NCBI RefSeq assembly: GCF_003347515.1
Contig: NZ_QEII01000313.1
Span: 28,913 to 92,912, forward strand
Direction: 5' to 3'
DNA: 64,000 nt
Source: Rhodoferax ferrireducens
Lineage (GTDB): Bacteria; Pseudomonadota; Gammaproteobacteria; Burkholderiales; Burkholderiaceae_C
The notes under the pieces were generated by a model. The model had not been told where the DNA came from and did no database searches. It saw nothing but the letters and a program-made list of their open reading frames with translations. Both the position numbers and the translations under genes were made by a program. This document shows positions 1 to 8,503 of the stretch, piece after piece. How positions within the stretch are numbered: position 1 is the first letter of the stretch; the number at the start of each line of letters is the position of its first letter.

Positions 1-1
1 G

Positions 2-1342
2 GACCTGTCGAATCTGCTCAACTGCGCCACGGCGACCCGCAGCCTGGACGCCATGGGGCAAGCTGTCGAGGTGAACAACGAGGTGAGAAGCCAGGCCGAA
101 TCGGCCCGATTGGTGGCCATCGTCATGAGCGTCGTCAACGGCGTGAAGGCCTTGATTCAAACCATCAAGCTGATCGCCTCGGGTGTCGCCCTGGCCACCG
201 CCATTTCGACCTTGGTGGCGGCTGCCTCCGCCCTGGCGGGCGCCATTGGCACCTGCTTTGTCCTGGTCGGCTGTGCCTTGATTCCGGGGTATGCGGCAGC
301 TGTGGCCTCAGCCGCCACCGCCGTGGTGTTGGCGACCACCACGGTGGCCTTGAACGCCGCCGCCGTGGCCTATCACGTCACGGCCACGGTGCAGACAGCC
401 CTGGTGGCGCAAAAAGCATCGGCCGCCGTGGACCCCAGCTCGGTCAATCTGGCGGACTTGCTGGTGCAGGTGCAGCAAGCAGCCGCTGACGCGGCGGTCA
501 CCGCCGCTGCATCCAACATCAAAGCCAACGCAGCCGAGGCACAGGCTGCTACAGCGTTGACCACTTATAACAATGCCGTGACGGATGTTCGCAATAAATG
601 GCACAGCTACAACGCTGGTTTTTCGTGGCGCGGCGTGGCAGACCCCAGCCCGAAACCGACAGGGTGGGTCCGCCCCGTGGATGTGGACCCGGGCGACGCC
701 AAATTGAACGCGGTGATCAACAGCTACAAGACCTACGCTGACGCCAAAGAGGCGGCTATCCGGGCCGACGGGCAATACAACAGTGACGTCAAAAACTACA
801 ACTATGTTGTCGCCCAAAACGTCGCGGCCAAGGCTGATGCAGAAGCCAATCCGACGGACCAGACCAAGCAACAGTTTTATGCCCTGACCCTGACGCCGGA
901 GGCGCAGTCCTACTTGGCCAATCTGCTGGCCGTGCGGGACCAGTCCGCGATCAACCGGCAGACCGCGATCAACACCCGAGATACGGCAAAAACCGCCTAC
1001 GACGCGGCCAAGGCTGCGCTGCTGATCGCTTACCCCGAATACGTTAATGATGGATTTTTTGATGCTTTTGGCACTTGGGTCTACGTCTTTTACGGTGTGA
1101 ACTTGATTGACACCATGACGACTGCCTACGACACGTATTTATCGAAAAACCTCATCGCCAAGGAAGAGCGCAAGGTCGCCACGATTGACGCCAAGAATGC
1201 CACCGATGCAACGAACGCGATAACCGCATTGCAGGCGGCCATTGCCGCCCAGCAGGCCAATGGCACGGCCGGCGCCATCGTCGTGCTGCAAGGGGGAGAG
1301 GCGATTCTGAAGGCAGCCGATTTGCGGGGGGGTGTCAAATGA
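2..1342 (+). CDS. C-terminal part of a probable prepilin-cluster protein (5' end outside window)
   Basis: The frame is open from base 2 with no convincing start, so the gene begins before the window; the first internal ATG is at 53. The opening residues (LSNLLNCATATRSLDA) line up with the LxxLxCAxxLxEA-like stretch of the next gene (LFTRLGCASRLAEANS) and of the third gene (MFSRMSCAGILAAASH), so I read it as the tail of a third, larger relative. After this come two or three Ala/Val-rich hydrophobic segments (about residues 35-110 counted from base 53), then a long Ala/Asp/Lys-rich, probably helical region to the end. The stop overlaps the next start (ATGA at 1339-1342), so the genes are co-translated. 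Function unknown; envelope or pilus-related by context only. Confidence 0.6.
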   Translation, partial: DLSNLLNCATATRSLDAMGQAVEVNNEVRSQAESARLVAIVMSVVNGVKALIQTIKLIASGVALATAISTLVAAASALAGAIGTCFVLVGCALIPGYAAAVASAATAVVLATTTVALNAAAVAYHVTATVQTALVAQKASAAVDPSSVNLADLLVQVQQAAADAAVTAAASNIKANAAEAQAATALTTYNNAVTDVRNKWHSYNAGFSWRGVADPSPKPTGWVRPVDVDPGDAKLNAVINSYKTYADAKEAAIRADGQYNSDVKNYNYVVAQNVAAKADAEANPTDQTKQQFYALTLTPEAQSYLANLLAVRDQSAINRQTAINTRDTAKTAYDAAKAALLIAYPEYVNDGFFDAFGTWVYVFYGVNLIDTMTTAYDTYLSKNLIAKEERKVATIDAKNATDATNAITALQAAIAAQQANGTAGAIVVLQGGEAILKAADLRGGVK

Positions 1343-2535
1343 AATGGCCATCTCGGCGCGCCGCGATGCGCGGTTTCTCTCTGATCGAACTGGCCGTGGT
1401 GATGGCGGTGATCGGTGCCCTGGGCATGGTGTTCTGGCAGTTCTTGCCGCGCATCAGGAGCCTGCCCGTGATTGCCCGTCTGACGGCGCCCACGCTCAGT
1501 CGGGCCGAGGACGCCCTCAACGGCTTCATTCTCGCCAACAGCCGTCTGCCCTGTCCCGATACAAGCGGCACGGGCGTGGAGGACTGCAGCGTCACCGCCG
1601 GCGTGGCACTCCCGGTCATCGGCGGGCTGCCGTTCAAGACGCTGGGTCTGAGCTTTCTGTCGGAACGGGTACGTTACGGCGTGTACCGCGCACCGGCGGT
1701 ATTGCCTGCCACCGTGACGACTGATGCGGATCTGACAGTCTTGCTGGATCGCCATCAACCGCTGCTGCCGCCCGGTGTCACTTCAACGGCATCGAACGGC
1801 CTTGATTTTTGCGCTGCGTTGCGCAATCTCTCGGCCGCGGCCGCCGCCGTGCCCCCGCCCGTAGCGGTGCTAGGCGCCAACATGGTGTTGAACGCAGCCC
1901 AAACCGTGCCGATTGCCTATGGCCTGGCCGTGGCCGGCGCCATCGATGCCGACGGCGACGGCGCGCGCTTCGACGGCGTGAATGTCGTGGCCGGAAGATT
2001 TGCCGCCAGCGGCACGCCCCACAGCGCCACCTACGACGACCAGAGCGTCACCGTCGGCATCACCGAACTGTTCACCCGCCTGGGCTGCGCCAGCCGCCTG
2101 GCCGAGGCCAACAGCGCAGCGCGCGCCGCCTTTGCCGCCTACGATACCGACCAGTTTGCGACCCGCTACATTGGTTTTCGCAACTTTGCCATTCGCGTGC
2201 GCGACATGAATGTGACCGCGGCCAATGTCGGCATTGCCATTTCGACCGCTGACCTGGCGATCGCCGTGGGCGCCAGTTGGTCCGGTGTCGCCTTGGTCGC
2301 CGAGACCGCGGGTGCGGCCGGTGCGGCCGTCACGGTCCCGGCCGTGGCCGCCGTGGTCGCCGCTACCGCAGGCCTCGCGGCGGCCGTTGCCAGCAAAGTG
2401 CTGGCCGATCAAGCCCTGGTTTTTGCCCACTCCCAGCTACCACCGGCGCAGGCGTTCAAGGTGGCAACGGCTGCCGATTTGTTGGCAGCGGGCACGCGGG
2501 CCACCGCGCTGGACTTGAAGGGCCTGCTGCCATGA
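1339..2535 (+). CDS. Prepilin-type N-terminal cleavage/methylation protein
   Basis: 398 aa. A short basic leader ends in a type III (prepilin) signal: cleavage after Gly12 in RG|FSLIEL, with Glu at +5, then a hydrophobic helix to about residue 35. A PilD-type peptidase should process and N-methylate it, as for type IV pilins and type II secretion pseudopilins. A conserved LPCPDTSGTGVEDC block (about 70-83) probably holds a disulfide. The C-terminal quarter (about 315-370) is a second, Ala/Val-rich hydrophobic region, which ordinary pseudopilins lack. It overlaps both neighbours by 4 bp (ATGA). It is over twice the usual pseudopilin length. Family role is not established; membership of a pilus-like or secretion-like assembly is inferred from the signal. 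Confidence 0.75.
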   Translation: MKWPSRRAAMRGFSLIELAVVMAVIGALGMVFWQFLPRIRSLPVIARLTAPTLSRAEDALNGFILANSRLPCPDTSGTGVEDCSVTAGVALPVIGGLPFKTLGLSFLSERVRYGVYRAPAVLPATVTTDADLTVLLDRHQPLLPPGVTSTASNGLDFCAALRNLSAAAAAVPPPVAVLGANMVLNAAQTVPIAYGLAVAGAIDADGDGARFDGVNVVAGRFAASGTPHSATYDDQSVTVGITELFTRLGCASRLAEANSAARAAFAAYDTDQFATRYIGFRNFAIRVRDMNVTAANVGIAISTADLAIAVGASWSGVALVAETAGAAGAAVTVPAVAAVVAATAGLAAAVASKVLADQALVFAHSQLPPAQAFKVATAADLLAAGTRATALDLKGLLP

Positions 2536-3716
2536 AGCGTCATTCTTCCCACGGCTACACGCTGATCGAACTGGCACTGGCCATGGTGGTGCTGGGCATG
2601 GTGATGGTGATGGTGTGGCGTTTTGGCGTGACGGCCAACCAGCGCATGGTCGAGATCGAAGCGCCGCCGGCATTGACTGCGGCTGATCAGGCCCTGGTAG
2701 GTTATGCCGCCGTCCATAGTCGCTTGCCCTGTCCCGACACCACAGGGGATGGCGTGCAGGACTGTGGCGGGAACGCGGTGGGCAATTTGCCGCTGGTGAC
2801 ACTGGGCCTGATGCGCGCCGATTTGCGCGGTGTGCGCTATGGCGTGTTTCGCGCGGCGCAGGCCGATCCCCGGCTGGATGCCGATCTGGCTGCCAGTCCG
2901 GCCCTCAAGCCGGCCCTGGACCGCTTCGCGCCTTTGATTGCCATGGGCCATCCCGTGGCCGTGCTGTCTCCCTCGCCCTTACTGGGGAACATCAATGGCA
3001 TTGACTTTTGCACCGCACTGCGTTTGGGTGGGGCGCTGGCGGCGAGCAACACCCGGCTGCATGTCCAGGATGCCGCTGGCGCCACCCTCAAGAATGTGGC
3101 TTATGCACTGGCCTTGCCCGGTGCGATGGATGCCGACAACAATGCCAACCTGTTCGACGGCGCCAACGCCAGCGCGACAGGTTTTGCCAGCCCCGCGCGA
3201 CCCATTGACACGACTTATGACGATGTGGTGCTGGCGGTGGATTTCAGCCAGATGTTTTCCCGCATGTCCTGCGCCGGGATCTTGGCGGCGGCATCCCACG
3301 CCCATGCGAATACGGCCAGCGCAGCCGCCATTCTTCAGTCCGCTTTTAAGGACTACGACGTCCAGTTGCACCTGGCCGACGAAATGGCGCAGGCCAAGGT
3401 GTCGTCGGCCACAGCCGGTACATTTTCGGCCGCCGCGGGCATCCCCAAGGCCGGCGCCACCATTGCCATTGCCATCGCACAGTCATTACTGAGCATGGGC
3501 GCCACTTCACCCACCATTGCCATCGCGGCGACGGCGGTGGCGTTCAACGCGGCGGCCACGATCAGTGCGGGCGTGGCGCTGGGCCTGGCCATCGACGCCA
3601 AGGCGATCTCGGCGCAACGCATCGTGGACTTTGCCCCGCTGCTGACAGATGCCGGCGTGCTGTCCACCAGCATTCTCACGCACGCACTCGCCGCCGACGC
3701 TGCTGAGATTTATTAG
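2532..3716 (+). CDS. Prepilin-type N-terminal cleavage/methylation protein (paralogue of the preceding gene)
   Basis: 394 aa from the ATG at 2532, which overlaps the previous stop. Prepilin signal HG|YTLIEL with Glu at +5 and a Met/Val-rich helix. It shares the preceding gene's layout: LPCPDTTGDGVQDC, a VRYGVFRA segment, a GIDFCTALR motif, a DxDxDxxxFDG-like Asp-rich stretch (DADNNANLFDG), a Cys-Ala motif, and a C-terminal Ala-rich hydrophobic pair of segments (about 300-370). The two genes are clearly a tandem duplication that has diverged. The Asp-rich loop could bind Ca2+, as loops in major pseudopilins do, but that is inference. No function can be named. Confidence 0.75.
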   Translation: MKRHSSHGYTLIELALAMVVLGMVMVMVWRFGVTANQRMVEIEAPPALTAADQALVGYAAVHSRLPCPDTTGDGVQDCGGNAVGNLPLVTLGLMRADLRGVRYGVFRAAQADPRLDADLAASPALKPALDRFAPLIAMGHPVAVLSPSPLLGNINGIDFCTALRLGGALAASNTRLHVQDAAGATLKNVAYALALPGAMDADNNANLFDGANASATGFASPARPIDTTYDDVVLAVDFSQMFSRMSCAGILAAASHAHANTASAAAILQSAFKDYDVQLHLADEMAQAKVSSATAGTFSAAAGIPKAGATIAIAIAQSLLSMGATSPTIAIAATAVAFNAAATISAGVALGLAIDAKAISAQRIVDFAPLLTDAGVLSTSILTHALAADAAEIY

Positions 3717-3730
3717 GAATGAGGAAAACA

Positions 3731-4492
3731 ATGCAAGCAAATCATGCCGCTCGCTCCCCGCGAGCGCGTCCGGCCCCTACGTCCACCAGACGCCGGGGGC
3801 AAGCCGGTTTTTCAATACTGGAGCTGTCTGCTGTGCTGGTGGTCATCGGACTGATCGTCGGCGCCGTGACGATTGGCCGGGACGTGCAGCGCAATGCCGT
3901 GTACCAGCGCATTGCCAGCGACTTTGTGCAGGGCTGGGCCATTGCCTATGACAGCTTTTTCACTGGCACGGGCCGCCCACCCGGTGACAGCGCCGTGGCA
4001 CCGACGGGCATCGTCAACGGGGCGATTGCTGCGCCAAGACCACAGCTATGCGGGGCTGACCTGCTCAACGCAATGCAGGCGGCCGGTGTGGACTTGCCGA
4101 CGGGCCGGACCGAGGGCGCCGCCGACCGCTACGTTTACCTGGACAGCAATGGCAACCCGCAAGAACTGACCATATGCTTTTCCAATGAGGCCTGGAGCGA
4201 GCCGGGCGCTGCGGTAGGCACTTTCGTGACGCGACCACGCAATGTGATGGTGCTGAACGGCATGACCCCGGCCCTGGCCACCCTGCTGGACAACTCTTTC
4301 GATTCGCATGTCGATGCCACTTTTGGCCGGTTTCGCGAGCAGGCGCAGGCCAACAATGTCAATGCCAATCATCCCGGCCTGGCTTGGAGCCGAGATGATC
4401 GTTTTGGCTTTGCGGATGCGGTGGTGCCGGTCGCACCCCAGGATGAGGCGCAGGTGGGGGTGGTCAACGCTTTCCTGAAAATGACGCGCTGA
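3731..4492 (+). CDS. Prepilin-type N-terminal cleavage/methylation protein (pilin-like)
   Basis: 253 aa. I chose ATG 3731 because GAGGA lies about 6 nt upstream; an ATG at 3719 is in frame but has a Shine-Dalgarno-like AGG too close to it. A long basic leader is followed by the signal QAG|FSILEL (Glu +5) and a hydrophobic helix (about 27-48). The rest is soluble and carries two Cys (in PQLCGAD and LTICFSN), a typical disulfide arrangement for minor pilins. It lacks the LPCPD block and the C-terminal hydrophobic tail of its two upstream neighbours, so it may be the more orthodox pilin of the set. It follows the preceding gene by 14 bp and is probably in the same operon. Confidence 0.7.
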   Translation: MQANHAARSPRARPAPTSTRRRGQAGFSILELSAVLVVIGLIVGAVTIGRDVQRNAVYQRIASDFVQGWAIAYDSFFTGTGRPPGDSAVAPTGIVNGAIAAPRPQLCGADLLNAMQAAGVDLPTGRTEGAADRYVYLDSNGNPQELTICFSNEAWSEPGAAVGTFVTRPRNVMVLNGMTPALATLLDNSFDSHVDATFGRFREQAQANNVNANHPGLAWSRDDRFGFADAVVPVAPQDEAQVGVVNAFLKMTR

Positions 4493-4562
4493 GCCAGAGG
4501 GCGGCGCCCGTTTGTGCGACCATCTGCCCTGTTGTCATGATTTTGAATGCGCAGGTGTTTGT

Positions 4563-4952
4563 ATGAACAGCAAGTGGTTGATGTCCTTGCTTCTGGTGGT
4601 CAGTTGCGGCCACGCGGGGGCTGAGTGGGTCAAAGTGTCCAGCAACGAGTCGTCGACCTTTTACATGGATACGTCCATATCGAAAAAGGTGGGCGCCAAC
4701 GTCATGATCTGGGTGGTGCGTGACCATGCAAGTGTTCAATACGGCGAGTCCGGGCCCTACCTCTCGTCCAAAGATCAGATTGAAGTCGACTGCGGCGGGC
4801 GGCGAATCCGCAGGATCTATTCATCCGACCATCCGAAACACATGGGCGAGGGAAAGTTCGTGCATTCCGAGCATGGCCCCATGAGCTGGAACGATGCCTC
4901 ACGCGGTACCGTCGTCCAACGGATCGTGAATATCGCTTGTGCCCATGGCTGA
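4563..4952 (+). CDS. Small secreted surface-adhesin protein E-like protein
   Basis: 129 aa from ATG 4563. A cleavable signal peptide (MNSKWLMSLLLVVSCGHAGA, cut before EWVKV) is followed by a compact beta-rich domain. The pattern WxxV...STFYMDTSI.....VMIWVVRDHA....DQIEVDC..RRIR, ending VNIACAHG, matches the surface-adhesin protein E family (first described for Haemophilus protein E). Members of this length are common in Burkholderiales and most have no demonstrated adhesive role. Two Cys in the mature part may form a disulfide. It lies 70 bp after the pilin-like gene and may be independently transcribed. Confidence 0.65.
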   Translation: MNSKWLMSLLLVVSCGHAGAEWVKVSSNESSTFYMDTSISKKVGANVMIWVVRDHASVQYGESGPYLSSKDQIEVDCGGRRIRRIYSSDHPKHMGEGKFVHSEHGPMSWNDASRGTVVQRIVNIACAHG

Positions 4953-4986
4953 GCGTCAAGGGTGGCAGACGCACGGCGCCATCCAC

Positions 4987-5025
4987 GAAAAAGCCCGGCC
5001 AGTCGGGGTCCGACCAGCCGGGCTT
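4987..5025 (-). terminator. Rho-independent terminator downstream of htpG
   Basis: A 9-bp perfect outer stem (AAGCCCGGC / GCCGGGCTT, 4991-4999 with 5017-5025) plus an inner GTCGG/CCGAC stem. On the minus strand the stem is followed by a T run (complement of GAAAAAG at 4987-4992). It lies about 80 bp past the htpG stop. On the plus strand no T run follows, so it serves the minus strand best, though it may also slow transcripts from the 4563-4952 gene. Confidence 0.75.
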
Positions 5026-5040
5026 GACAGCCCGCATTTA

Positions 5041-5094
5041 CTATTATTTTAATAGCTGCTTACGCAATTAATACGCGGGCTAGAGGCCGATTTA
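5041..5094 (+). repeat. Dispersed Comamonadaceae-type intergenic repeat, copy A
   Basis: Begins with the palindrome CTATTATTTTAATAG, then GCTGCTTACGC, a variable loop, GCGGGCTAGAGGCC and GATTT. The same order occurs on the opposite strand at 46313-46362, and diverged versions occur at 31108-31155 and 39335-39384. All copies are in or at the edge of intergenic spaces. I recall this sequence type as frequent in Comamonadaceae genomes; its function is unknown. Confidence 0.65.
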
Positions 5095-5105
5095 ATCAAT
5101 AAATA

Positions 5106-7115
5106 TCAGACCAGCAGCGCATTCACCCGTTTCACATATGCCGCCGGGTCGGCCGGCAGGCCGCCTTCGGCCAGCAGCGCCTGATCGAACAGGATGTGGG
5201 CCAGGTCGTTGAAGTGCACCGAGCCGTCGAGCTTTTTCACCAGCGGGTGTTCGGCGTTCACTTCCAGCACCGGTTTGATGTCCGGTGCCGCTTGACCGGC
5301 CTGCTTGAGCATGCGCGCCAGTTGCGTGCTCATGCCGTCGTCCTGCACCACCAGGCAGGCGGCGCTGTCCACCAGGCGGGTGGTGACGCGCACGTCCTCG
5401 GCCTTGTCCTTCAGCGCTTCCTTCAGCTTGGCCAGCAAGGGCTTGAAGGACTCGGCCGCTTCCTCGGCCGCTTTCTTTTCGGCTTCGTCCTGCAGCTTGC
5501 CCAGATCGACCGCGCCTTTGGCGACGGACTGCAGCGGTGTGCCGTCAAAATCGTGCAGGTAGTTCAGCGCCCACTCGTCGACACGGTCGGTCATCAAAAG
5601 CACTTCGATGCCTTTTTTCTTGAACACTTCCAGCTGCGGGCTGTTTTTGGCCGCGGTCGCGGAATCGGCGGTGATGTAGTAGATGGCTTCCTGGCCTTCT
5701 TTCATGCGCGCTTTGTAGTCGGCAAAACTGACGCTGACCGTGTCGGTGGTGTTGCTGGCAAAACGCAGCAGCTTGGCCAGGCGGTCCTTGTTGGCATAGT
5801 CTTCGCCCAGGCCTTCTTTCAGCACGGCGCCAAACTCACTGTAGAACTTGCTGTATTTGCCGGCATGGGCGGCGGCTTCGGCCTTGTCTTCTTCGCTCAC
5901 GACGTCGGTCACCGCTGCGGCAGAGTCGGTCACGCCATCGGCCGGTTTTTCGGTTTCCGGCAGCTTGTCGTTTTTGGCCAGGTCTTCCAGCATGCCCAGC
6001 ACACGCTTGGTGCAGCCTTCACGAATCGCCTTGACGTCGCGGCTTTCCTGCAGCAATTCCCGGCTCACGTTCAGGGGCAGGTCGGACGAGTCGACCACGC
6101 CCTTGACAAAGCGCAGGTAGGTGGGCAACAGCGCTTCGGCGTCGTCCATGATGAAAACGCGCTTGACGTAAAGCTTGACGCCAGCCGACTTCTCGCGGTT
6201 GTACAGGTCCATCGGCGCCTTGCCCGGGATGTACAGCAGCTGGGTGTACTCGGTGCTGCCTTCGACCCGGTTGTGGGTGTGGGCCAGCGGCGCTTCAAAA
6301 TCGTGGCTGATCTGTTTGTAAAACTCGGTGTATTGCTCGGGCGTGATGTCCTTCTTGGCACGCGCCCAGATGGCGCTGCCCTTGTTGACGGCTTCCCACT
6401 CGCCGGTCTTGAGCATGGCGCCGGGCTGGCGGCCGCCGTTTTCATCACTGGCGTTGATCAGCTCGCCGTCTTTCCATTCTTCCTTTTCCATCAGGATGGG
6501 CAGGCTGATGTGGTCGGAATACTTGTTGATGATGCCCTTGAGTTTCCAGGCTGACGCGTAGTCCAGCGCGTCGTCGCGCAGGTGCAGGATGACGCTCGTT
6601 CCCCGTGCCGGACGGTCAATGGTTTCGACCTCAAAGTCGCCGGCGCCACCGCTGATCCAGCGCACGCCCTCGGTCGTTTTCATGCCGGCGCGGCGCGACT
6701 CGACCGTGATCTTGTCGGCCACGATGAAGCCGGAATAAAAGCCGACGCCGAACTGGCCGATCAGCTGCGAATCCGCCTTCTGATCGCCGGAGAGCTTGCT
6801 GACGAAGTCCTTGGTGCCGCTCTTGGCAATGGTGCCGAGGTGGTCGATGGCCTCCTGCGCGCTCATGCCGATGCCGTTGTCGGTGATAGTCAGGGTTTTG
6901 GCGTCCTTGTCGAAGGACACCTTGACCGTCAACTCAGAGTCGGCCTCATACAGGCCGCCGTCGTTGATGGCCTCATAACGCAGCTTGTCGCAGGCATCCG
7001 ACGCGTTGGAGATCAGCTCGCGCAGGAAAATCTCCTTGTTGGAATACAGCGAGTGGGTGACGAGGTGCAGCAGTTGCGCTACTTCGGCCTGGAAGGAGAG
7101 GGTTTGTTTGGTCAT
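5106..7115 (-). CDS. htpG: Molecular chaperone HtpG (Hsp90)
   Basis: 669 aa, slightly longer than the E. coli protein (624 aa). The N-terminal GHKL ATPase domain shows EIFLRELISNASDACDKLRY, DNGIGM and GQFGVGFYS, the ATP-binding motifs. The middle domain (about 235-500) and the C-terminal dimerisation domain are intact. An acidic Ala/Glu-rich insertion (about 395-425) accounts for some of the extra length. It acts as a cytosolic dimer that remodels client proteins with DnaK. A sigma32-type promoter lies at 7189-7215 and a terminator at 4987-5025, so it is probably a monocistronic heat-shock gene. Confidence 0.97.
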   Translation of the reverse strand: MTKQTLSFQAEVAQLLHLVTHSLYSNKEIFLRELISNASDACDKLRYEAINDGGLYEADSELTVKVSFDKDAKTLTITDNGIGMSAQEAIDHLGTIAKSGTKDFVSKLSGDQKADSQLIGQFGVGFYSGFIVADKITVESRRAGMKTTEGVRWISGGAGDFEVETIDRPARGTSVILHLRDDALDYASAWKLKGIINKYSDHISLPILMEKEEWKDGELINASDENGGRQPGAMLKTGEWEAVNKGSAIWARAKKDITPEQYTEFYKQISHDFEAPLAHTHNRVEGSTEYTQLLYIPGKAPMDLYNREKSAGVKLYVKRVFIMDDAEALLPTYLRFVKGVVDSSDLPLNVSRELLQESRDVKAIREGCTKRVLGMLEDLAKNDKLPETEKPADGVTDSAAAVTDVVSEEDKAEAAAHAGKYSKFYSEFGAVLKEGLGEDYANKDRLAKLLRFASNTTDTVSVSFADYKARMKEGQEAIYYITADSATAAKNSPQLEVFKKKGIEVLLMTDRVDEWALNYLHDFDGTPLQSVAKGAVDLGKLQDEAEKKAAEEAAESFKPLLAKLKEALKDKAEDVRVTTRLVDSAACLVVQDDGMSTQLARMLKQAGQAAPDIKPVLEVNAEHPLVKKLDGSVHFNDLAHILFDQALLAEGGLPADPAAYVKRVNALLV

Positions 7116-7188
7116 GTTGGTCTTGAAGGTCTGACAAAGAAAAGAGGAGGTCGGCGAGCCGCCACCCGCCGCCGCCGGAAACCCTCAA

Positions 7189-7215
7189 TTATGGGCGAAG
7201 CCCCTCGCTTTCAAG
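7189..7215 (-). promoter_or_regulatory. Sigma32 (heat-shock)-type promoter of htpG
   Basis: On the minus strand: CTTGAAA (-35, 7209-7215), a 12-nt spacer, then GCCCATAA (-10, 7189-7196). The known E. coli consensus is CTTGAAA and CCCCATNT with an 11-16 nt spacer; the -35 is a full match and the -10 matches 6 of 8. The predicted start leaves a leader of about 65 nt before htpG at 7115. A heat-shock role fits the gene. Confidence 0.7.
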
Positions 7216-7246
7216 AGCCGGTGAAGCGCGAGGTATTCCTGCGTCC

Positions 7247-8503
7247 TTACGGGGTTGGCTGGGCCACCACGTTCTGATCGAGCGTGACGGCCGTCTGCGC
7301 CAACAGCCTGCCATTCATGGAGGCACCGGTTTTCAGGGCGATCATGGTTTTTGCCAGAATGATGCCTTCAAAGTGGGCCGTCGTTCCAATGGCCACCACG
7401 TCCGCCGCTTGCCAGAAGACATTCTTGGCCTGTGCGCCACCGGCCAGGATCACTTTCGTCGCGGCAGCCTGGGTCAGCGTTCCCGCGATCTGGAGAATCC
7501 AGACGTCGTTGGGACCACCCGAAAGCGTCACATCCGTGCTGATTGAAACGCCGGTGCCCCATTTGTAAAGGCCCGGCGCAAGGGTGCGTCCGCCAATTTC
7601 TCCGGCGCCCAGTTCAATGAAGTCGGGCAAAGCGCGGCCGGCGGCGTCGACACTGGCGGTTTCCATGTCGCCGACTGCCGTGGTCATGTAGCCGGGAATG
7701 GGCGCCGTACTGTCGGCGGCGTAGATACGTCCGTGCACCTGGTCCGATGTCGAAAACATGGTCGAACTGTCTGCCGTGACTGAAAACCCGGTGATCGCGG
7801 TGTGTGCAATAGGACTCACGCCTATATTGCCGGTGACGACCGAGTTGGGAACGGTTGAGATGCCTGACTTTGACAAAATCGCGAACTTGCGGGCGCTTCC
7901 GAGGTTGACCGGCGCTTGGGCCGTAGACGCGATGGCATTGGTGGTGAAGCTCCAGGCTGTGGCGTTGGCGATGGCAACGCCATCGGCGTTCTTCGCCGCA
8001 GCGCTCACGGAGGCGAAATAGCGCGTGTTCGGGGTCAGCGTGGCCGCAGTGGGCGTAAAGCGTGCCACCGTCTTTGCGGCATTCATGGCAACCGTCCCGA
8101 CCACGTTGTGGCCGTTGCTGGCCTTGAGCCTGAAGGTGGGCTGCGTGCCGGCCGGGGACGAATTGATCGTTGCCGGATCCATCGGCTGACTGAAGCTGAC
8201 GGTCACCACCGTGCCGCTCACCACGTTGCTGCTGCTATTGGCGCTGGTCGGCACATGGGTGGCGTAGTTACCCGGGCTCGCGGCAGCCACCTCGGGAATG
8301 GCGTGCCGGTCGCCCAGCGTGTCGCCATCATCCGTTAAGTTGTTAGTACCCGCCAACATCTGTTTGCTCGCGCCATCGGCCGTGGGCTCATCGGTTCCTG
8401 CGCCGCCACCACAGCCGGCCACCAACATGGCCAGCAGCAATGCCGTCAACCAAATCAGCGGTTTGAAGATCAGTGATCTGAATAAGCGTTCGATGTTGTT
8501 CAT
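7247..8503 (-). CDS. Ice-binding-like (DUF3494) lipoprotein with an Ig-like domain
   Basis: 418 aa from ATG 8503, chosen because AAGGAAGG lies 5-10 nt upstream and the protein then starts with a lipoprotein signal (hydrophobic helix ending LVAGC). After a short linker comes a bacterial Ig-like domain (about 75-175: VSGTVVTVSFSQPMDPATIN... ARFTP...NTRYFASVS), then a DUF3494 ice-binding domain (about 195-415), recognisable from GNIGVSP, ITGF, DLG-like repeats, LAPGLYKWGTGVSI, DVWILQIAGTL and NVFWQAADVVAIG. This fold is the beta-solenoid of psychrophile ice-binding proteins. Anchoring in the outer membrane is inferred from the lipobox. The family also has members without antifreeze activity. Confidence 0.85.
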   Translation of the reverse strand: MNNIERLFRSLIFKPLIWLTALLLAMLVAGCGGGAGTDEPTADGASKQMLAGTNNLTDDGDTLGDRHAIPEVAAASPGNYATHVPTSANSSSNVVSGTVVTVSFSQPMDPATINSSPAGTQPTFRLKASNGHNVVGTVAMNAAKTVARFTPTAATLTPNTRYFASVSAAAKNADGVAIANATAWSFTTNAIASTAQAPVNLGSARKFAILSKSGISTVPNSVVTGNIGVSPIAHTAITGFSVTADSSTMFSTSDQVHGRIYAADSTAPIPGYMTTAVGDMETASVDAAGRALPDFIELGAGEIGGRTLAPGLYKWGTGVSISTDVTLSGGPNDVWILQIAGTLTQAAATKVILAGGAQAKNVFWQAADVVAIGTTAHFEGIILAKTMIALKTGASMNGRLLAQTAVTLDQNVVAQPTP

